From Blastocatellia bacterium AA13 (GTDB taxonomy: Bacteria; Acidobacteriota; Blastocatellia; UBA7656): a stretch of 64,000 nucleotides of DNA. The position numbers and the translations under genes are program-made. Below, one piece after another: positions 62,403-64,000 of this stretch. Positions within the stretch are counted from its first letter, which is position 1. Every line of letters begins with the position of its first letter. Location of the stretch: assembly GCA_003222245.1 (NCBI GenBank), contig QHVH01000012.1, positions 122,920 through 186,919 on the forward strand, given 5' to 3'. The notes under the pieces are model-generated. The model searched no databases and was not told where the DNA came from. It worked only from the letters and a program-made list of their open reading frames with translations.

Positions 62403-63223
62403 GCGGTACTATCCGCTCGATCTTGCGTTCCGCCCTGAACCGGAACCGCGGCGCCAAACGGTGCAAGGACATCACCTTCATACAATACTTGATGTAGAAA
62501 CAATCCGGAGGGCGGCGCGGTGTGAGATGCAATCATCTCCGCCGATGCGGCGGACGGCCGCTTCTCGTTCAACAAGCCGGCGAACTGTTCAGGAGTCAGT
62601 CTTCCGCGGCCGATCTCAACAAGCGCTCCCACGATCCGCCGAACCATCTTCCATAAAAAATGTGAGGCGGCTATGCGGATGAGCAACAGGTCGTCTTCAA
62701 GTCCAATCTCGATTCGGTCGACGACTACGATCGTGGATCTCTCATCCTCGTCTCTTTCGGACAACAGTGCGAAGTCGTGCCGGCCGATCAGGGATCTGGA
62801 GGCCCTCTCCATAGCCACGACGTTGAGACGGTCCTTAATCCACCATACAAAATGTTTTCCGAGGGCGGTTCGGCGAGTGGATATCTGGTAGAGGTAGGAT
62901 CGGCCCATCGCATCGCGCCTGGCATCGAAGCGCTGCCGGCACGATTCCACGGCAAGGATATTGATGTCAGCCGGGAGGCGGTCGTTAAGAGAAATCTTCA
63001 GCTCGCGAGGGCTGCAACGAGCTTCAGCACGGAGATGCGCCGCTTGCGCGAGCGCATGAACGCCTGCATCGGTGCGTCCGGCGCCTCCCAGTTCAAAAGG
63101 ACACCCGAGGGCTTCTCGTGCCGCTCGTTTTATCTCGCCTGCTATCGTGCGGGCGTTCTTCTGCTCTTGCCAGCCGCGATACCTGGTTCCCTCGTATTCG
63201 ATGGTTAGCTTCCAGGTATTCAA
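62387..63223 (-). CDS. truA: tRNA pseudouridine(38-40) synthase
   Basis: 278 residues from a TTG start (63221-63223); no better start is in frame, and it fits the conserved N-terminus TWKLTIEYEGTRYRGWQ. The catalytic motif GAGRTDAGVHALAQ contains the active Asp, and FLWKMVRRIVGALVEIGRG is the C-terminal signature. It modifies uridines 38-40 in the anticodon arm. The C-terminus is extended past the usual end and overlaps the antiporter gene. Confidence 0.94.
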   Translation of the reverse strand: MNTWKLTIEYEGTRYRGWQEQKNARTIAGEIKRAAREALGCPFELGGAGRTDAGVHALAQAAHLRAEARCSPRELKISLNDRLPADINILAVESCRQRFDARRDAMGRSYLYQISTRRTALGKHFVWWIKDRLNVVAMERASRSLIGRHDFALLSERDEDERSTIVVVDRIEIGLEDDLLLIRIAASHFLWKMVRRIVGALVEIGRGRLTPEQFAGLLNEKRPSAASAEMIASHTAPPSGLFLHQVLYEGDVLAPFGAAVPVQGGTQDRADSTAQPRG

Positions 63224-63271
63224 TTCATTCCCGTGGTTGGCTCAAACAGCGGCCGGTTGTTTGAATGCATA

Positions 63272-63784
63272 TTATGAAGGGCTAAAACTTCGGGCCATTT
63301 GATCGGTGACATTTCTTATCGTATCCAGCGCGCCTCGCTTCCCGCTGAATCGCAGGATCCATACGCCGTCGCCGTCCTGCAGATAATAATACGTCGCGGC
63401 GTATTTGCGTTCTCCTTCGACGTAAAAGAACGACAACCTGATTCCCTTGAGCGGGCCGCCTCCGAAGGGCTCGTTTCCGGTCATTTCGAGACCGGCTTTG
63501 TAGACCTTCAGTGTTTCCTCCTCTTCGCGAACCAGATCCGCGACTGCACGTGTACCGACGCTCTCTTTGGTGATCTTGAGAAGACCTTCGGAACGATCTC
63601 GGTAAACGAACTCGGTTTTTTGACGGCCGACCGCATCGTTATAAGAGACCGCCCGCCAATCGCCGATCAGCAGTATCTTGAATTTGCCGCCGGGATCCTC
63701 GTACTGTTTATCCGCCAGAGCGGTAATTCCCAGACTGGCCGAGATGATAAGACCAGCGGCGAACAACAGAGCGAAGCGATTCAT
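63272..63784 (-). CDS. Small exported protein, PsbP-like
   Basis: 170 residues with a signal peptide (about 1-24, ending ALADK). The mature part resembles the PsbP/DUF1795-type alpha-beta fold: YEDPGGKFKILLIGDWRAV at the start, GLLKITKESVG, FFYVEGERKYAATYYYLQDGDGVWIL and a closing helix DTIRNVTDQMARSF. In such families this fold is found on exported stress or protein-binding factors; no function is claimed. No gene is seen from here to the right edge. Confidence 0.72.
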   Translation of the reverse strand: MNRFALLFAAGLIISASLGITALADKQYEDPGGKFKILLIGDWRAVSYNDAVGRQKTEFVYRDRSEGLLKITKESVGTRAVADLVREEEETLKVYKAGLEMTGNEPFGGGPLKGIRLSFFYVEGERKYAATYYYLQDGDGVWILRFSGKRGALDTIRNVTDQMARSFSPS

Positions 63785-64000
63785 GGTTTCCCTCCAACAG
63801 TCTCAACTGCTCACTCGATCCGCTGATAGATCTGCATGATTCTAGCACAGCAACGCGCGAGACTACTCAAATTCCCAAGAATCGCGATTGAATTGAGATG
63901 ACACGAAGCGATTGGTCTGAAGGTCGCTTTTTTTGGCCACTGAGTCGGGACTGTGGGCGGCTACGGAGCAGCTACGGTCGAAATCGGCGGCACCCTGAGT

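Overview
The window looks like a chromosomal segment of a Gram-negative (diderm) bacterium, most plausibly Acidobacteriota and perhaps class Blastocatellia. LPS genes (kdsB, a fused LptF-LptG permease) show an outer membrane. The 2-oxoglutarate dehydrogenase is the single-chain E2-like/E1 form known from Actinobacteria and reported from Acidobacteria. Secreted BACON/Ig-like proteins, Uma2 endonucleases and many secreted c-type heme proteins fit that group. The taxonomy is inference from gene content; no 16S gene is present.

Layout. 1-1.4 kb: kdsB overlapping the start of pyrG (cut by the window edge). 1.7-7.5 kb: a secreted BACON/Ig protein, an MFS transporter, two paralogous multi-pass membrane proteins with a small partner, and a secreted double YHS/TRASH protein. 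7.6-16.3 kb: a CaiB/BaiF CoA-transferase, fused lptFG, a small Cys-motif membrane protein divergent from a helical-repeat protein, tRNA-Leu(CAG) whose 3' end overlaps the end of a ROK kinase gene, and a di-heme peroxidase. 16.5-23 kb: kgd, a putative lipoprotein, a secreted metallo-beta-lactamase-fold hydrolase and a HupE/UreJ-like membrane protein. 23.2-25.8 kb: a TIR-like protein followed by a phospholipase C/acid-phosphatase-type phosphoesterase, the best candidate here for an undescribed two-gene module. 25.9-29.4 kb: galE, an inositol-phosphatase-family gene and two tandem, nearly identical Uma2 genes. 29.5-37.7 kb: a complete minus-strand RND efflux operon (response regulator, sensor kinase, TolC, adaptor, pump). 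37.8-41.8 kb: a ClpA/ClpC-type ATPase truncated inside a 17-bp tandem repeat, and an XRE regulator with a degenerate IrrE-like domain.

42-57.4 kb is the most distinctive part: one strand carries a Tat-exported amidohydrolase, five paralogous exported proteins that join an N-terminal c-type heme motif (CxxCH) to a PHM/DBM-like copper monooxygenase core, a CocE/NonD hydrolase, and a signal-peptide-bearing TldD/TldE pair whose TldE member is broken. Four heme-copper paralogs keep every expected copper ligand; the fifth has lost most of them but keeps the heme site. Terminator-like hairpins and a strong promoter divide the array into several transcription units.

57.5-63.8 kb is conserved housekeeping: GNAT acetyltransferase, MerR-type regulator, tRNA-Pro(GGG), surE-pcm, DedA protein, Kef-type antiporter, truA and a small exported protein. 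No CRISPR array, rRNA gene or recognisable insertion sequence was found.
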